DNA from: Thiotrichales bacterium
GTDB taxonomy: Bacteria > Pseudomonadota > Gammaproteobacteria > HK1
Reading direction: 5' to 3'
Length of the DNA stretch: 64,000 bases
Assembly (NCBI GenBank): GCA_026709935.1
Contig: JAPOSC010000081.1
Span: 1 to 64,000 of the forward strand
Shown here: one piece after another, positions 1-9,788 of the stretch
Layout: each line of letters opens with the position of its first letter
Position numbering within the stretch: position 1 is the first letter of the stretch
Position numbers and translations under genes: made by a program
The notes under the pieces: generated by a model
What the model was told of the DNA's origin: nothing
Seen by the model: only the letters and a program-made list of their open reading frames with translations
The model's database searches: none

Positions 1-2
1 GG

Positions 3-89
3 TTGATGGAACTCCCCCCGCTGGCGGTCATCATCGGCATCACCATCGCCCTGGTCGCCCGGTACCTGCATCCGTCGATCGGGAGTTGA
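3..89 (+). CDS. C-terminal fragment of a membrane protein (5' end outside window)
   Basis: Open frame from the window edge: LMELPPLAVIIGITIALVARYLHPSIGS*; hydrophobic helix. Confidence 0.4.
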   Translation: MMELPPLAVIIGITIALVARYLHPSIGS

Positions 90-162
90 CGGATCCACAT
101 CGAAGTAACACATCGGTGCACATGGAACGGATCCGAATCGCATGCTCCATCTCCGGGCAAGG

Positions 163-1500
163 TCAGCCCCCGCACCGATCCATCAGATGCACGAACGACC
201 CCATCACGCGGTCCACCCGCAAACCCGCGTCGCCCAGCGGCTCCAGCTCCGCGTTGAAGGTTCGGAACAGGGGCGCGCCCCGAACCTCGGTCAGCACCGA
301 TGCGAAGTGAAACTCGTGACCACGAAAGCGGGTGCCGCTGCTTCCGAGCCCCCCGTCCTCCGTCAATACCACCTCGCGGTAGCCGAGACTGAGGCGCGGT
401 GACTCGAACGAGGTCGCCACCGGTAGCAGACCGACCATCCGATGCGAGACCCCGGTGCCGTCGACGAGTCGCTCGCCCAGCACCATGTATCCACCACATT
501 CGCCGTAGACGACGGCGCCGCGCGCCGCGCCGCGCACCAGGCCCGACTTGAACCTTCCGGCGGCGGCCAACCGGGCCGCATGCAGCTCCGGGTATCCGCC
601 CGGGAGATACACCGCGTCCGCGTCATCGGCCGGCGACTCGTCGGCGAGCGGCGAGAAGAAGCAGAGCTCGCAACCAGCCCGGCGCCAGCCATCCAGCACG
701 TAGGGGTAGCAGAACGCGAACGCATCGTCGCGGGCCACCGCGATGCGCCGGCCGAGCAGGGGCAGACCACCGAACACCGGCGGACCGGGTCCGTCCTCCG
801 ATGGGGCGATGCGCGCCGGTTGGGCTGCGGCCAGCAGGGCGCCGGTATCCACCTCCGCACCGACCTGCGCGGCCGCCCGCGCGAGAAAGCCCTCCAGATC
901 CGGGTGCTCGCGCGCCTGTACCAGACCGAGATGACGATCCGGCAGCACCAGACATTCGCTGCGGGTAACGCAGCCGAGCACCGGAATGCCCGTCCGCCGT
1001 ATGGCCCGGCGCAGCAACGCCCCGTGTCTTGCGCTGCCGGTACGGTTGAAAATGACGCCCGCGACCTCCACCCCGGGGTCGAAACTCGCGAAGCCGTGCA
1101 CAAGCGCAGCCACCGACGCCGCCATGCCCGAGGCGTCGACCACCAGCACCACCGGCCACCCGGTCCGACGCGAGAGATCGGCAGCCGAACCGCACCCGTC
1201 CGGGGCGCCGTCGAACAGCCCCATCACTCCTTCGACCACGACGACGGCCGAATCGCGCTGCAAGTCCGCGATCAGCCCCGACAGCGTCCCGTCGGACATG
1301 GACCAGGTATCGAGGTTGTGGCAGGTCCGCCCGCTGGCCGCGGCGTGGTAGGCGGGGTCGATGTAGTCCGGCCCCACCTTGCCGGATGCGACGGAGATTC
1401 CCGCATCGCGCAGCCATCGCAGCATCGCGAGCGTCAGGGTGGTCTTGCCGCTCCCCGACCCGGGCGCGGCGATGATGATTCCGCGGCTCATGACCGACAT
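163..1500 (-). CDS. cbiA/cobB: Cobyrinate a,c-diamide synthase
   Basis: N-term MSRGIIIAAPGSGSGKTTLTLAMLRWL (P-loop) and C-terminal glutaminase-like GGYPELHA...YGECGGYMVLGE. Confidence 0.93.
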   Translation of the reverse strand: MSVMSRGIIIAAPGSGSGKTTLTLAMLRWLRDAGISVASGKVGPDYIDPAYHAAASGRTCHNLDTWSMSDGTLSGLIADLQRDSAVVVVEGVMGLFDGAPDGCGSAADLSRRTGWPVVLVVDASGMAASVAALVHGFASFDPGVEVAGVIFNRTGSARHGALLRRAIRRTGIPVLGCVTRSECLVLPDRHLGLVQAREHPDLEGFLARAAAQVGAEVDTGALLAAAQPARIAPSEDGPGPPVFGGLPLLGRRIAVARDDAFAFCYPYVLDGWRRAGCELCFFSPLADESPADDADAVYLPGGYPELHAARLAAAGRFKSGLVRGAARGAVVYGECGGYMVLGERLVDGTGVSHRMVGLLPVATSFESPRLSLGYREVVLTEDGGLGSSGTRFRGHEFHFASVLTEVRGAPLFRTFNAELEPLGDAGLRVDRVMGSFVHLMDRCGG

Positions 1501-1517
1501 TCTGTCTACAATGCCGG

Positions 1518-2606
1518 ATGGCCCGCAAACCATCCGCACCGCTGCGCCGGGGCTGGACCACCGGCGCCTGCGCAACCGCGGCGACCAAGGCGGCGTGGAC
1601 CGCGTTGCTGACGGGCGAGTTTCCGGACCCCGTGCGCATCACACTGCCGAAGGGACAGCAGCCCGCCTTCGCCCTCGCCACCGAACGCCTTGATGCGCAC
1701 TCCGCGCTCGCCGGCGTCGTCAAGGACGCCGGCGACGACCCCGACGTGACGCACCGGGCGCTGATCTGCGCGGAGATCCGCCGAGCCGGCGCCGGCGAGG
1801 GCGTGGTGTTCCGAGCCGGGTCCGGCGTCGGAACCGTGACCCTGCCGGGGCTGCCGGTCGCGGTCGGGGAGCCGGCCATCAACCCGGTCCCGCGACGGAT
1901 GATGCGCGCGGTAGTCGAGGAGGTGGCGACCACGACCGGAACACCCCCCGATGCCATCGTCGAGATCTCGGTGGTCGACGGCGAGCGATTGGCGGAGAAA
2001 ACCTGGAACCCGCGACTGGGAATCGTCGGCGGGCTCTCGATCCTCGGTACCACCGGCGTGGTGGTCCCCTACTCGTGCTCGGCCTGGATCCACTCCATCC
2101 ACCGCGGCATCGACGTGGCACGCGCGGCCGGCTACACGCACGTCGCGGCCTGCACCGGCTCCACATCGGAGCGCGCGGTGCAGACGCGGTACGGCCTGCC
2201 AGATACCGCCATGCTCGACATGGGCGACTTCGCGGGCGGACTGCTCAAGTACCTGCGCCGCCATCCGGTGCCGCGACTGACCATCGGTGGAGGCTTCGGA
2301 AAGCTCTCCAAGCTCGCGATGGGACACATGGATCTCCACTCCGGGCGCAGCCAAGTCGATCTCGCGCGCCTGGCCGCATGGGTGCGGGAGCTCGGCGGCA
2401 GCCCGGAACTCGCAGACGAGGTGACGAGAGCGAACACCGCGAACCAGGTCCTGCACGCGGCCGGCGCCGCCGGGTTGCCGCTCGCCGACCGGGTGGCGAG
2501 AGAAGCCCGCGCCCGGGCACTGTCGGTGCTCGACGGCGGGACGGCGATCGAGGTCATGGTCTTCGATCGGCAGGGAGGGTTGGTGGGCCGAACGGATGGC
2601 TTCTGA
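1518..2606 (+). CDS. cbiD: Cobalt-precorrin-5B C1-methyltransferase
   Basis: RRGWTTGACATAATKAAWTAL and GGFGKLSKLAMGHMDLHSGRSQVD are CbiD hallmarks. Confidence 0.95.
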   Translation: MARKPSAPLRRGWTTGACATAATKAAWTALLTGEFPDPVRITLPKGQQPAFALATERLDAHSALAGVVKDAGDDPDVTHRALICAEIRRAGAGEGVVFRAGSGVGTVTLPGLPVAVGEPAINPVPRRMMRAVVEEVATTTGTPPDAIVEISVVDGERLAEKTWNPRLGIVGGLSILGTTGVVVPYSCSAWIHSIHRGIDVARAAGYTHVAACTGSTSERAVQTRYGLPDTAMLDMGDFAGGLLKYLRRHPVPRLTIGGGFGKLSKLAMGHMDLHSGRSQVDLARLAAWVRELGGSPELADEVTRANTANQVLHAAGAAGLPLADRVAREARARALSVLDGGTAIEVMVFDRQGGLVGRTDGF

Positions 2607-2864
2607 GGCGCACGCCTCTCAGCGAGCAAACGGGAAAACCGGACGGATTGTGGGACGCAGGACTCTCGGCAAGCCGTCGGGAAGGGAAGACGTCCGCGTC
2701 GCAGAGCAGCCTCTGTTCCGGGTCCTGGCGCACGGTTCCCGGCAAGCCGTCGAGAAAGTCGGTCGCGCTTCGAGGCACGCGCTTCTCAGCGGACTGGCGG
2801 GAAGAGCATGGGAATTTCGAGTCCCACGGTCCCCGGCGAGCGGTCGGGAAGGTCGGTCGGATTC

Positions 2865-3620
2865 TTGAAGCGCACAGTGCTCATTCTGGGCGGCACCGGC
2901 GAGGCGGTGCGCGTTGCGCGGCGGCTCGCGTCGCGGGCGGATTGCGACGTGATCACCTCGCTCGCGGGCCGAACCCGTCACCCGACCGCGGTTCCGGGCC
3001 GAACCCGCTCCGGCGGGTTCGGCGGCATCGAGGCTCTGTCCGCCTACCTGACGGCGGAGCGCGTGTCCGCGGTCGTGGATGCGACCCATCCCTACGCGGC
3101 GACCATTTCGAAACATGCGAGGCTGGCCTGCGACGCGCTCCGCGTCCCACGAGTCCAGCTCCGGAGGCGCGCCTGGTCACCGGTCGAAGGGGACCGGTGG
3201 ACCGGGGTCGCCGACCTGGAGGCAGCGCCCGCTGTCGTCGCAGGGAGCCGGATTTCCCCGCAGGGCTGCGTGTTCCTGTCCACGGGCGTGCGAGATCTGG
3301 AAGTCTTCAGCACGCTGAGGGAGACCAGATTTCTGGTCCGGCGCGTGGACACACCCCCGACGCCCCTACCCCTCGCGCGAGCGCGGGTGATCACCGACCG
3401 CGGACCGTTCTCATTGGAGAACGAACGCGCCATCTTCCTCGAACACGGCGTGGAGTTGCTGGTGAGCAAGAACAGCGGCGGCACCGCCACCTATCCGAAA
3501 CTTGCAACGGCCCGTGCGCTCAATGTCCCGGTAGTCATGATCGACCGCCCGCCCCCGGAACCGGGCCCCGGCGTCGAGACCGCGGAGGAGGCCTTGCACT
3601 GGCTCACGCAGCTCTTCTGA
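2865..3620 (+). CDS. cobK/cbiJ: Precorrin-6A/cobalt-precorrin-6A reductase
   Basis: TVLILGGTGEAVRVARRL...VVDATHPYAATISKHA...LLVSKNSGGTATYPKL; start codon (TTG at 2865) uncertain. Confidence 0.9.
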   Translation: MKRTVLILGGTGEAVRVARRLASRADCDVITSLAGRTRHPTAVPGRTRSGGFGGIEALSAYLTAERVSAVVDATHPYAATISKHARLACDALRVPRVQLRRRAWSPVEGDRWTGVADLEAAPAVVAGSRISPQGCVFLSTGVRDLEVFSTLRETRFLVRRVDTPPTPLPLARARVITDRGPFSLENERAIFLEHGVELLVSKNSGGTATYPKLATARALNVPVVMIDRPPPEPGPGVETAEEALHWLTQLF

Positions 3621-3702
3621 TGAGGCGCGTCACACGGCTCGCGTCGGACCGGCGGCCGAACCCGATCCGCGCCGATCACCGGTCGACGACCGCCCGAGGC
3701 GT

Positions 3703-3963
3703 TGTTCAATCGGCAACATCGCCTACTTCTCGAACTTCATCGAAGGCACCGAGTTCGCCGTCGACGAGGCCGCCGACATCGTGTTCCGCGGCGCCGTACC
3801 CGATGAACGGCCCGCGGATGCGCACGATATCCTGGGCACCTGGCGCATCGTCTCCGACGATGGGGAAATGCGTCGGACTCCCGCTGATTCCAGGACACTG
3901 GAAGCGCTGCTGACCGCCCGTCACGCATCGGTCATGGAGGGTCGTCCCGACACTCGGCCCGGC
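3703..3963 (+). pseudogene. Fic/DOC-family protein remnant
   Basis: Frame with GNIAYFSNFIEGTEFAVDEAADIVFRGAVPDERPADAHDILGTWRIVSDDGEMRRTPADSRTLEALLTARHASVMEGRPDTRPG; no start, no Fic core motif. Confidence 0.6.
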
Positions 3964-4041
3964 GCGAGCTCGAGGAGTGCAACGCGTTCCTCGATTCGAG
4001 TGTCGCCGAAGCAGAAGGCAGGCGACTCTGGATGCCTGGCC

Positions 4042-4097
4042 CGAAAATTACACCGATTCACGGCCACGGACGCGAATCGGTGTAATTCTCGGGCTGG
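4042..4097. repeat. Long imperfect palindrome (REP/MITE-like)
   Basis: gcccgaaaattacaccgattc / gaatcggtgtaattctcgggc, 21-bp arms with one mismatch and a ~14-nt loop. Confidence 0.8.
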
Positions 4098-4233
4098 CCG
4101 AACGGAATTCAACAAGCAGCTCGCGAGGCTTGAGGCCGCCGCCGATCGCGCTTGGCGAAAGGATCTTCAGGGGTTTGCATCGAATGCGAACGTCAAGCTG
4201 TTGATCGCGCGTTCAGCACTATCCCCCCGACGG

Positions 4234-5010
4234 TCAGTCGGCGCGCCCGCGTCTCTTCTTCGGTCGCAGCAGGTGAAAGTGGGTGGCGTCGTACAGTTTG
4301 CTGTCACCGTAATCGGATGACGCCAGCACCCGGCCGACCAGGATCAGCGCGGTGCGGCGGATGCGCTCAGCCTTGACGGTGCGATGCAGCGCGTCCAGTC
4401 GGCAGCGCAGAATCAGCTCGTCCGGCCAGCTCGCGCGGACCGCGATGACCACCGGGCAGTCCGCGCCGTAGTGAGGGATGAGGCTGTCCTCCACATGGCG
4501 GGTATTGCGCGCGGAGAGGTGGATGGCGAGCGTCGCGCCCGAGCGCGCGAGCGTTTCCAGGGTTTCCCGGTTCGGCATGTCGGAGCTGCGCATCGTGGTG
4601 CGGGTCAGCACCACGGTCTGGCTGATGCCGGGCAGGGTCAGCTCCTGCCCCAGCGCCGCCGCCGCCGCGGCGTAGGCCGGAACCCCCGGGGTGATGTCGT
4701 AGTCGATTCCAAGCTCGGCCAGCCGGCGGATCTGCTCGCCGATGGCGCCGTAGAGCGAAGGGTCGCCGGAGTGCACGCGGGCGATGTTCTTCCCGGCCCG
4801 ATGCGCGTCGTGCATGCACGCAATCAGCGCGTCCAGAGTCATGTCGGCGGAATCGAGCACCATGGCGTCGGCGCGCGCATGGGCGACCACCGCGGCGGGA
4901 ACCAGCGATCCGGCGTAGAGCACCACGTCGGCCGCCGCGATCAGATCCCGCCCGCGCAGGGTGAGCAGATCCGGGGCGCCGGGGCCGGCGCCGATGAAGT
5001 GCACGGTCAT
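4234..5010 (-). CDS. cbiF/cobM: Precorrin-4/cobalt-precorrin-4 C11-methyltransferase
   Basis: MTVHFIGAGPGAPDLLTLRGRDLIAAADVVLYAGSLV...RVHSGDPSLYGAIGEQ. Confidence 0.95.
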   Translation of the reverse strand: MTVHFIGAGPGAPDLLTLRGRDLIAAADVVLYAGSLVPAAVVAHARADAMVLDSADMTLDALIACMHDAHRAGKNIARVHSGDPSLYGAIGEQIRRLAELGIDYDITPGVPAYAAAAAALGQELTLPGISQTVVLTRTTMRSSDMPNRETLETLARSGATLAIHLSARNTRHVEDSLIPHYGADCPVVIAVRASWPDELILRCRLDALHRTVKAERIRRTALILVGRVLASSDYGDSKLYDATHFHLLRPKKRRGRAD

Positions 5011-6800
5011 GCCGGCGCCTCCGAGCCGCGTTTCACCCGGTAGCCCCGTGGGGTGTAGACATGCCCACCGGTCACGCGCGTTTCGGTGGAGCCGACGATG
5101 AGCAGGGTCATCATGTCGACCGACGCCTGATCGAGGTCTCGCAGACTGGTGATGGTGACCGCCTGCGCATCACGCCCGACTGCCCGGGCGACGATGACCG
5201 GCGTGGCGGGCGGGCGAGCGGCGGCGAGGATCTCCATGGCGCGGGCGAGACCGCAGCGCCGACGATTGGAGGCGGGGTTGTACAACGCGACGACGAAGTC
5301 GCCGTCCGCCGCCGCCCGGAGCCGCTGTTCGATGACGGGCCAGGGCGTCAGCAGATCCGAAAGTGAGACGGCGCAGAAATCATGGCCCAGCGGCGCGCCG
5401 GCAAGCGCCGCCGCCCCGTGCATCGCGGACACGCCCGGCACCACGACGATCTCGCTCCGGCGCCAGTGCGCAGATTCCGCCGCTTCCAGCCGTTCGAACA
5501 CCAGGGCCGCCATGGCGTACACGCCCGGATCGCCGGAGCAGACGAGTGCCACCCGATGGCCCTCGGCCGCGAGCGCGAGGGCGCGGTCCACCCGCTCCGT
5601 CTCCTCACCCAGCCGATGGTGGTGCCGCCCCTGGCCCGGAACCGCCGGCACCTGATCGAGATAGCCCCGGTAGCCGACGAGGTGCGCGGCGTCGCGGATG
5701 GCCCGGTCGGCGGCGGGGGTTCGCCAGGCGGGTGCGCCCGGCCCAAGCCCGACCACCGTCAGCATCCCCCGGGCCCGGCCGATTCGCGCGGCGTCCACCG
5801 GAGACCGCGCCTCGGCAATCGCGCAGGTGGCCCGCTTCGACTTCGTTTTCGCAACCCGCAGGGTGCCGTGCTCGCCGGCCGCGGCCAGTGCGGCCGCCTC
5901 TGCCACGCCGTGGCAGCCGACTTCCCGGAACACCGTCTCGGACGGGTTGGCGAGACGCGGCGTCTGGGCTTCGAGCATCGCGGGGTCGAAAAACCGCGCC
6001 GGGAGGGCCAGCGACTCGGCCAGCGCGTGCAACGCCGGCTCGTCCATCTTGAGATCGACGGAGAAGATGCCGGCCAGCGATCGGGGCGACAGCCCGGCGC
6101 CGTCGAGCGCGCCCTCCACCAGATCCGCCAGCTCGCTCTCCGCGACGCCGCGCTCGCAACCCACCCCCAGCGCGAACCGCCGCCGGTGGTACACCAGCGT
6201 GTCCTTATCCCCAACATCCGGCGCATCGGTCACCCGCACCGCAAGCGCCGCGTCGGACCTGAACTCGACGCCTGAATGCTCCAGCCAGGCGGCTTCCCCT
6301 TCCATCCGACACGGCTCTCCGGACAGCAACCGGGCCATGAACGACTTGCAGTGGTGCGGGTTCGCGAGGACCCATCCGGCGGGTGGGTCGTCGAGGGCTA
6401 CCCGCCAGCGGACATCACCCGTGGTGGTGACCGCCGCCGGCACGCCGAGCGCCTCGCCGAGACGGCGAGCGATCGCGTTGGCGCCGCGGTGGCCGCCGAG
6501 CAGCGGCACCACGGCACTGCCGTCCTCCGCCACGGCGACGACCGCCGGCTCCCCACGCTTGTCGGCGAGCACAGGCGCGAGGGCTCTGATCAGAATGCCG
6601 GCGGCGCATACCCCCACGATGTCGGTCCCCTGCGCGAACAGCCGTCGCAGCTCGGCGCCGACATCGTCGAACGCGATGTCCGGGCCGGACACCCGGGGCG
6701 CGTAGCCGTGAATCCGGGCGCCCGGCCGGCAATCCCGGATGTGTCCGGCCACCTTCAGGCCGGCGTCGGTCAGCACGACGATGGCGGCGGCTTCAGGCAT
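5007..6800 (-). CDS. cbiG-cbiH: Fused cobalt-precorrin-5A hydrolase / precorrin-3B C17-methyltransferase
   Basis: N-term CbiG (MPEAAAIVVLTDAGLKVAGHI...GVCAAGILIRALAP...GCERG) followed by SAM methyltransferase (LTVVGLGPGAPAWRTPAADRAI...VCSGDPGVYAMAALVFE). ORF track start at 7385 trimmed. Confidence 0.9.
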   Translation of the reverse strand: MPEAAAIVVLTDAGLKVAGHIRDCRPGARIHGYAPRVSGPDIAFDDVGAELRRLFAQGTDIVGVCAAGILIRALAPVLADKRGEPAVVAVAEDGSAVVPLLGGHRGANAIARRLGEALGVPAAVTTTGDVRWRVALDDPPAGWVLANPHHCKSFMARLLSGEPCRMEGEAAWLEHSGVEFRSDAALAVRVTDAPDVGDKDTLVYHRRRFALGVGCERGVAESELADLVEGALDGAGLSPRSLAGIFSVDLKMDEPALHALAESLALPARFFDPAMLEAQTPRLANPSETVFREVGCHGVAEAAALAAAGEHGTLRVAKTKSKRATCAIAEARSPVDAARIGRARGMLTVVGLGPGAPAWRTPAADRAIRDAAHLVGYRGYLDQVPAVPGQGRHHHRLGEETERVDRALALAAEGHRVALVCSGDPGVYAMAALVFERLEAAESAHWRRSEIVVVPGVSAMHGAAALAGAPLGHDFCAVSLSDLLTPWPVIEQRLRAAADGDFVVALYNPASNRRRCGLARAMEILAAARPPATPVIVARAVGRDAQAVTITSLRDLDQASVDMMTLLIVGSTETRVTGGHVYTPRGYRVKRGSEAPA

Positions 6801-6964
6801 TCCCCGGCCCCACAAGGCGGTCAAGCTCACCGGTCGAACCGGGTTTGTGGCTCTCCACCGGATGCTCCGTCGCGCCCACCCGTCGGCACGAGTGTCGCGC
6901 ACAAGGCTCGGGGGAAGGACTCCGATCCGAATGCCGTTCGATGGGCACCCCGATCGCCACGGCG

Positions 6965-7672
6965 TCACCCATCCCAGGCGTTGCCGCGGGCGTGGAGCAG
7001 GATCATGGAGAAGTACGGCGCGGTGTCCCCATCGACCTCGGCGAGCGGCAGGATTTTTTCGCTCGCCATGGTCGCGTGCTCGACGTAGCGGGCCTGCGCG
7101 GTCAGGCCCATCCCCTCGATCACGGTCCGCACCCGCGGCAGGTGCCGGCCAACCTTGATGATCGCCACCGCATCCACGTCGCGGATGCGCTGCGCGAGCG
7201 CCTCGTCGGGGAGCGTGGCGGGAAGGACGGACAGTACGTCGTTGCGGGCCGCGAGCGGCGCGCCCAGGGTGGCGGCGCACGCCATGAGCGACGACACCCC
7301 GGGGACAACCTCCACCGCATGGCGCTCGGCCATGCGCCCGAACAGGTACATGAAGGACCCGTAGAAGAAAGGATCCCCTTCGCACAGCATGGCCACGTCG
7401 CGCCCGTTGTTCAGGTGCCGGCCAAGCTCGACCGCGGCGCGATCGTAGACATCCCGGGCGGGGAAGCGCGCCGCCACCATGGGCACCCGGATGCAGAGTT
7501 CCTCGTGGTGTCCATCCAGATGGCCGGCCACGATGCCGCGCACCAGGCTCTCGCCATTCTCCGGGGCGGGATAGGCGAGCACGCGGGTACGCTCCAGAAT
7601 CCGGAGCGCCTTGAGAGTGATCAGCTCCGGGTCGCCGGGGCCGACACCCAGGCCGTACAGCGTACCCTTCAT
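6965..7672 (-). CDS. cbiL/cobI: Precorrin-2/cobalt-factor-2 C20-methyltransferase
   Basis: MKGTLYGLGVGPGDPELITLKALRILERTRVLAYPAPENGESLVRGI; trimmed from longer ORF. Confidence 0.93.
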   Translation of the reverse strand: MKGTLYGLGVGPGDPELITLKALRILERTRVLAYPAPENGESLVRGIVAGHLDGHHEELCIRVPMVAARFPARDVYDRAAVELGRHLNNGRDVAMLCEGDPFFYGSFMYLFGRMAERHAVEVVPGVSSLMACAATLGAPLAARNDVLSVLPATLPDEALAQRIRDVDAVAIIKVGRHLPRVRTVIEGMGLTAQARYVEHATMASEKILPLAEVDGDTAPYFSMILLHARGNAWDG

Positions 7673-8910
7673 CACCCGCCTCCGCTTCCCTTCGTCACCG
7701 CAAGTTGGGTGACCGGCATCAGCGGGCGCCAGCCGCGATAACGCCCGAGCGGCTCGCAGCGGGTGATGGCGATGCGGGTCAGCCGGCCGCCGTGGATCCG
7801 GTGCCAGCGGTCGAGGACCGCCTCGCCCTCGACCGACACCACGTTGGCCACCAGGCGTCCGCCGAGCCCGAGTGCGGACCAGCAGCGATCCAGCAAGTCC
7901 GGCTCGGTGATCCCGCCGCCCACGAACACGGCGTCGGGAGCTTCCAGCCCTTCGAGGGCTGCAACCGCGCGTCCGTTCACGACCTCGAGGCCCGGGGTGC
8001 CGAGCACGGCGCTGTTGGCGGCGATCATCGCGACGCGGCCGGCATCCGGCTCGATGGCAACGGCGCGGCAGGCGGGGTGCCTGCGCATCCACTCGATGCC
8101 GATGGAGCCGCAGCCAGCGCCGATGTCCCACAACAACTGCCCGGGCACCGGACTCAGCGCCGCCAGCGTGATCGCCCTGACCTCGCGCTTGGTGAGCTGA
8201 CCGTCATGCTCGAAGTGTTCGTCCGCAAGGCCCGGGGTGCGCGGCATCAGCGGTGCGCCGGGATCGGCCACGCACTCGATGGCGATCGTGTTCAGATCCG
8301 CCACCGCTTCATGGGCGTCATGGGCGTGATGCGCTGCGTACGCGCCCGCGGTCGCGGTGTATACCCGCTCCTTCTCGCCGCCCAGGTGCGACAGCACTGT
8401 GAGCCGGCTCCCGCCGTAACCTCGTGCGAGCAGCATCCGCGCGACCTCGCCGGGGGTCCCCGCATTCGCACTCAGCGCCAGCAACCGGACGCCGGGCTGG
8501 ACGAACGGATGCAGCAGCGCCGGCGGCCGTCCGTGCAGGCTCAGGGTCTGCACACCCTGCGCCGCCCAGCCGAGGCGCGCGCAGGCGAGGCTGAACGCGG
8601 ACGGGGCGGGAACGATCCGCACCGCTTCCAGCCCGAACCGCTCGACGAGGACGGAGCCGACGCCGTAGCAGGTCGGGTCCCCCGTCGCCAGCACGCAGAC
8701 CGCCCGGCCGCGGAGCCGTTCGAGGGTCTCGCCCAGGGCGCTGAACGGTTGGGGCCAAGGAATCCGCTCGTGCTCCCCCGGTCCCAGCCGGTCGAGATGC
8801 CGCCGCCCGCCCACCACCACCCGGGCCCGCTCGACCACCGCGCGGGCGGCGGGCGCCAGCCCATCCGGACCGTCGTCGCCCATCCCCATCACCGTGAGCC
8901 AGGGACTCAT
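7672..8910 (-). CDS. cbiET/cobL: Fused precorrin-6Y C5,15-methyltransferase (decarboxylating)
   Basis: MSPWLTVMGMGDDGPDGL...LATGDPTCYGVGSVL and CbiT part TKREVRAITLAALSPVPGQLLWDIGAGCGSIGIEWMR. Confidence 0.95.
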   Translation of the reverse strand: MSPWLTVMGMGDDGPDGLAPAARAVVERARVVVGGRRHLDRLGPGEHERIPWPQPFSALGETLERLRGRAVCVLATGDPTCYGVGSVLVERFGLEAVRIVPAPSAFSLACARLGWAAQGVQTLSLHGRPPALLHPFVQPGVRLLALSANAGTPGEVARMLLARGYGGSRLTVLSHLGGEKERVYTATAGAYAAHHAHDAHEAVADLNTIAIECVADPGAPLMPRTPGLADEHFEHDGQLTKREVRAITLAALSPVPGQLLWDIGAGCGSIGIEWMRRHPACRAVAIEPDAGRVAMIAANSAVLGTPGLEVVNGRAVAALEGLEAPDAVFVGGGITEPDLLDRCWSALGLGGRLVANVVSVEGEAVLDRWHRIHGGRLTRIAITRCEPLGRYRGWRPLMPVTQLAVTKGSGGG

Positions 8911-8965
8911 GGAGCCGCTGGCCCGAAAATCGCGGGAGCCACCTCCGACATGTCGAGCCGGAGCT

Positions 8966-9607
8966 TCATCCAGCCAACGGACCGGAAAGTGCGTTCACCG
9001 CCGCCGCCGCCATGGCACTGCCGCCCCGGCGACCGAGCAGAGTGACGAAGGGGATGCCCAGTCCCGCTTCCACCAGGGCGCGTTTCGATTCCGCGGCGCC
9101 GACGAAGCCGACGGGAAAGGCGAGGATCGCCGCCGGTCGCAGCTCCGGCGTGTCGGTCAGTGTCTCCAGCAGCCGGAACAGCGCGGTGGGCGCGTTGCCG
9201 ATGGCCACCACCGAGCCCGGCAGGTGCGCGCACCACAGATCCACGGCGGCCGCGGAGCGGGTGGTGCGCTCGCGCCGCTGGATCTCTCGCGCACGGGGGT
9301 CGTTCAGGGTGCATCGCACCGTGTTCGCGGCCGGCAGACGCGCGCGGATGATACCGCCGGCCACCATCTCGCAGTCCACGAGCACGCCGGCGCCGGCGCG
9401 AAGCGCATCCGCTGCGGCCTCGACGGGCGTCCCGTGCCACCGAAGATCGCCCACGATGTCGGGCATCCCGCAGGCGTGCACCAGCCGATACGCGAGCGTC
9501 ACCAGCGCCGGGGGCAAGGCGCTCACGTCCGTGGCTTCCGCCACCCGCTGCGCGGACAGCCGATAGATGGCCTCGGGGTCCCGAGCGTACTCGTAGCCGC
9601 GGCTCAT
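8966..9607 (-). CDS. cbiC/cobH: Precorrin-8X methylmutase
   Basis: MSRGYEYARDPEAIYRLSAQRVAEATD...LVHACGMPDIVGDLRW...GFVGAAESKRALVE. Confidence 0.94.
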   Translation of the reverse strand: MSRGYEYARDPEAIYRLSAQRVAEATDVSALPPALVTLAYRLVHACGMPDIVGDLRWHGTPVEAAADALRAGAGVLVDCEMVAGGIIRARLPAANTVRCTLNDPRAREIQRRERTTRSAAAVDLWCAHLPGSVVAIGNAPTALFRLLETLTDTPELRPAAILAFPVGFVGAAESKRALVEAGLGIPFVTLLGRRGGSAMAAAAVNALSGPLAG

Positions 9608-9788
9608 GGCCCCAGCGCCGGAAAACGCATCGGCGCCGAATCTCGATACCGTCGCCCTCCGGGGGCTCCTGTCACCCTCGTCGCCGGCATATCTCTCATG
9701 CGCGGGAATCCACCGGCTGTCATTCATGCATCCCGGGCGGTGCGACTCAAGCGTGGACCGCTTGTCCATTGCTCAATCAATGGCTCAT

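Noticed and set aside
442-1611. 389-aa plus-strand ORF opposite cbiA
   Set aside because: Antisense to a clear CbiA frame; composition (His/Arg/Gln-rich) typical of GC-rich shadow ORFs
2075-3913. 612-aa plus-strand ORF across cbiD, the gap and cobK
   Set aside because: Alternate frame over two recognisable genes; no family resemblance except the unrelated terminal part
5007-7385. 792-aa version of the CbiG-CbiH ORF
   Set aside because: First ~195 codons are out of frame over cbiL; real start at 6800 (MPEAAAIVVL)
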